From positions 124,001 to 188,000 of the forward strand of contig CATOTL010000001.1 of assembly GCA_951813545.1 (NCBI GenBank): DNA of 64,000 nucleotides, written 5' to 3'. The position numbers were made by a program, and so were the translations under genes. Source of the stretch: an uncultured Poribacteria bacterium (GTDB lineage Bacteria > Poribacteria > WGA-4E > WGA-3G). The notes beneath the pieces were generated by a model. It was given only the letters and a program-made list of their open reading frames with translations, was not told where the DNA came from and ran no database searches. Below, piece after piece: positions 61,902 through 64,000 of this stretch. How positions within the stretch are numbered: the stretch's first letter is position 1; every line of letters begins with the position of its first letter.

Positions 61902-62468
61902 TTACTCAATATGACTTCGATTCAAAGCTGCATTAATTTTGGCTTCAACCTTTCGGGCAACCGACCTCGTCAACGTCAGTTGATTGATCTTAGGTCTTCT
62001 TGCCATGATGTGAACCAAAACATTGTTTTTCACGAACCAGATAGAAGCCTTATTTGGGACACGCCATGTGGCATCTCCTATGACATCCTCGGCGTTCGGC
62101 TCGGGTTCAAAGAAAGCTTCAGCACCAACGAAGCGTTGCCATTGATTGGCGGCTTTTTTTGCGTCGGCAACGCTGTGAAATAAACAATATCGAACAGCAA
62201 TATGCTCTTGAGGTTGCGTGCCATCCCAGTAATGTAAAAGTCCATCTACAGTAGATGGTTCCTCTGCGAAACCGCCGATACGAAAAACAGACGAGGTATC
62301 CACTCGCATCGTAGGTAAATCGTTTGCCGTAAGGATAATGGCATCAAGTTTTCTGACTAAGGTGTTGTCTCCTTTATTGAGAATAGGTGCTTCATTAGGG
62401 ATATGACACCCAAGCGGTGGCATTGCCAAAAGGAAAATAAAAGCGATGAAACGTCTTTGGAACATCAT
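61902..62468 (-). CDS. Small lipoprotein, paralogue 3
   Basis: About 188 residues from ATG 62468 (AAAGGA ten bases upstream; earlier TTG-type starts less likely). Lipobox LLAMPPLGC. Shares KLDAIILTANDLPTMRVDT, VRYCLFHSVADAKKAANQW and NKASIWFVKNNVLVHIMARR with the other two. Confidence 0.7.
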   Translation of the reverse strand: MMFQRRFIAFIFLLAMPPLGCHIPNEAPILNKGDNTLVRKLDAIILTANDLPTMRVDTSSVFRIGGFAEEPSTVDGLLHYWDGTQPQEHIAVRYCLFHSVADAKKAANQWQRFVGAEAFFEPEPNAEDVIGDATWRVPNKASIWFVKNNVLVHIMARRPKINQLTLTRSVARKVEAKINAALNRSHIE

Positions 62469-62609
62469 AAACAAAAGTCCTTTTTTAATTGACATTGGTT
62501 ACCAAAGCGTTTGTGTCCCAGACGAACTGTCCACTCTCAAAAATAGCGCGTCTATAATTGTCTCTGATCATATTAGTTGGCACTCTCGGGATGCCTGTTT
62601 TATCAATCG

Positions 62610-62640
62610 TCAAGTACCCCCAGCTAAAGCAGGGGGAAAC
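62610..62640 (-). mobile_element. Right-end hairpin of the TnpB element
   Basis: Minus strand CCCCCTGC-TTTA-GCTGGGGG followed by TACTTGACG, 15 bp after the tnpB stop: typical right-end structure of IS1341/IS605-type elements. Confidence 0.65.
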
Positions 62641-62651
62641 CTGTTAGGAGG

Positions 62652-63878
62652 TTAACCCCAACAAGCCTGCTGAAGCAGCGGGTTTCTCGTTTCATAGAGG
62701 ATGGCATCCCATACCTCTCCACGAAGGGCGCAAGCCGCCCTGTGTAAGATATTCAAAGCCGCGTTGTGGTCGCGGTCGAGTTTCAAGCCACAAGATGGAC
62801 AATGGAACACGCGTTGCGACAACTTCAATTTGATGGGCGATTTTTGACAGCATTCCGAACAGGTTTGACTTGTGTTATGTGGGGGCACTTGATGGAAATG
62901 TTTACCATCGCGTTTGGCAACCCAATCGCACCAATCAAAGCACATGCCCCACGATGCGTCAGAGATAGACTTGGCAAGGTATCTGTACTTAACCATGTTG
63001 CTCGGTTTGAGTTTCTCTGCCACAACAGCATCAAAGCCTTTGTGATGGAAAAGCGAGTAAGCCGTTTTCGCGAGAAAGTCAAGCCGTTGGCAGGCAACAA
63101 TATCGGCTTGTTTGGCAAGTGTATCTTTCGCTTTATACCAACGTTTGCTCCCTCGCTGTCTACGAGAAAGAACGCGTTGAAGTTTGGCAAGTTTGCGTTC
63201 AGCGGTTCGGTAAAAGCGAGGGTTCGGTGTCGTTTCGCCGTCAGAGGTCGTCAGAAAGTCGTATGTTCCGACATCTATACCACAAGCGGATTTCGGAACA
63301 CATTTCAGCGTATCAGGCACTTCGCAAACGATAAAGCAATACCAGCCGCGTGCCGTCTTTTTCAACGTGACCTCTTTCGGGTCTCCGAGAAATGGACGGT
63401 GCCTTCTGATTTCGACTTCACCGAGTTTCGGAACTTTCAACCTGTCAAGCCGCGTGCCTGTTTTGCGGATCGGTTTCTGACGGACACGTTTAAATGTGCC
63501 TGTTGCTTTATCCTTAACTTTGGATTTACGCACAGACCACGTCACCGAGCGCACAGAACGTTTGAACTTCGGATGCCCTTTCTTTTTCGCTTTACCGTCT
63601 TGGCATCTGTCAAAGAAGTTATCATACGCTGCATTAAGGCGTTTGAGGGTGGATACCTGCAGATCCTGCGGGTGTTCAGAATAGTGGGAATTCTCGCGAA
63701 GTTTCGAAAGGGGGTTGATCTGCTCATACATAGACACAGAAACACTCCCATACTCCCACATCTGCGAACGCATCTCGAGCATGTAGTTATACAACTTTTT
63801 CTGGTGTTTCAACTCCGCATAAAGCCAGCGTTCTTGAGCAAGCGTCGGGTATGCCCGATATTTAAATCTGCGTTTCAT
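62652..63878 (-). mobile_element. tnpB: TnpB RNA-guided nuclease (IS200/IS605-type), intact
   Basis: 408 residues. N-terminal helix-turn-helix-like region (KRRFKYRAYPTLAQERWLYA), RuvC-I SACGIDVGTYDFLTTSDG, RuvC-II DAVVAEKLKPSNM, zinc ribbon CSECCQ...CPSCGL, RuvC-III DRDHNAALNIL; all three acids are present. Only distantly related to the TnpB at 51692, so two lineages are active here. No tnpA adjacent. Confidence 0.9.
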
Positions 63879-63934
63879 AGACTATCACGTATCACGTCGT
63901 TTAACCCCGTTCAAGTGGGTGGGCAGACACGTTA

Positions 63935-63964
63935 CCGGGGTCCCCACCCGTTACTGGGAAGGGG
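63935..63964. repeat. Hairpin at left side of TnpB element
   Basis: CCCACCCGTTACTGGGAAGG hairpin with GGGGTCCCC next to it; the same 30 bp occur inside a miniature element at 37670-37699. Located 57 bp before the tnpB start, where a left-end hairpin is expected. Confidence 0.65.
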
Positions 63965-64000
63965 GCGATTACGCTTGAACTGTCTGCCCAACGTGATAGT

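Overview
This window most likely comes from an uncultured Candidatus Poribacteria-like sponge symbiont. The grounds are two-repeat dockerin tails on secreted proteins outside any visible cellulosome, many paralogous glycan-synthesis genes, very dense small palindromic and miniature elements, and several TnpB-type elements. The taxon is an inference from gene style; no rRNA or marker gene is present.

Region 1 (1-25.9 kb, nearly all minus strand) is a surface-glycan locus. Read in the direction of transcription it encodes a sugar-kinase-like protein, a cytidylyltransferase-like protein, two GT-B glycosyltransferases, FkbM-like methyltransferases, GT25-like transferases, two secreted dockerin-tailed hydrolase-like proteins, NAD-dependent epimerase/reductases, a P-loop kinase and further transferases. 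Many neighbours overlap by 4-14 bp, so translation is probably coupled. Family duplication is obvious: GT25 x2, FkbM x2, hydrolase-dockerin x2, GT-B x4-5 across the window. A small 82-residue protein occurs three times, each time behind the same promoter-leader cassette (TTGTCT-N17/18-TATAAT). The locus is scarred by a broken IS3, a TnpB fragment and miniature elements.

Region 2 (about 26.3-54.4 kb, plus strand) is a tailed-phage or phage-derived particle module. It holds a lysis cassette (coiled-coil membrane protein, holin-like protein, TIGR02594-type endolysin), a phage-borne outer-membrane beta-barrel protein, two tRNA-Met(CAT)-like genes behind a conserved structured flank, a TPR protein, a GIY-YIG/NUMOD3 endonuclease, a probable major capsid protein, virion and tail-connector proteins, probable ejection proteins, small and large terminase, portal, a HAD-like phosphatase, a broken nuclease and a probable scaffold ending at a strong terminator. 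No integrase, repressor or replication gene is seen. The most unusual feature is a structured leader RNA that ends in a Shine-Dalgarno sequence. It precedes most of the structural transcription blocks and is tandemly amplified (7 x 116 bp, about 7 x 99-100 bp, nested 57-bp units, 2 x 129 bp), with its central hairpin covarying between copies.

Region 3 (54.8-64 kb, minus strand) returns to host genes: three paralogous small lipoproteins, a truncated glycosyltransferase, a leucine-rich-repeat/hydrolase/dockerin protein, another GT-B transferase with a coupled small gene, and an intact TnpB. Miniature elements with TATAGTAAA termini, REP-like palindrome arrays and solo TnpB right ends fill most gaps.
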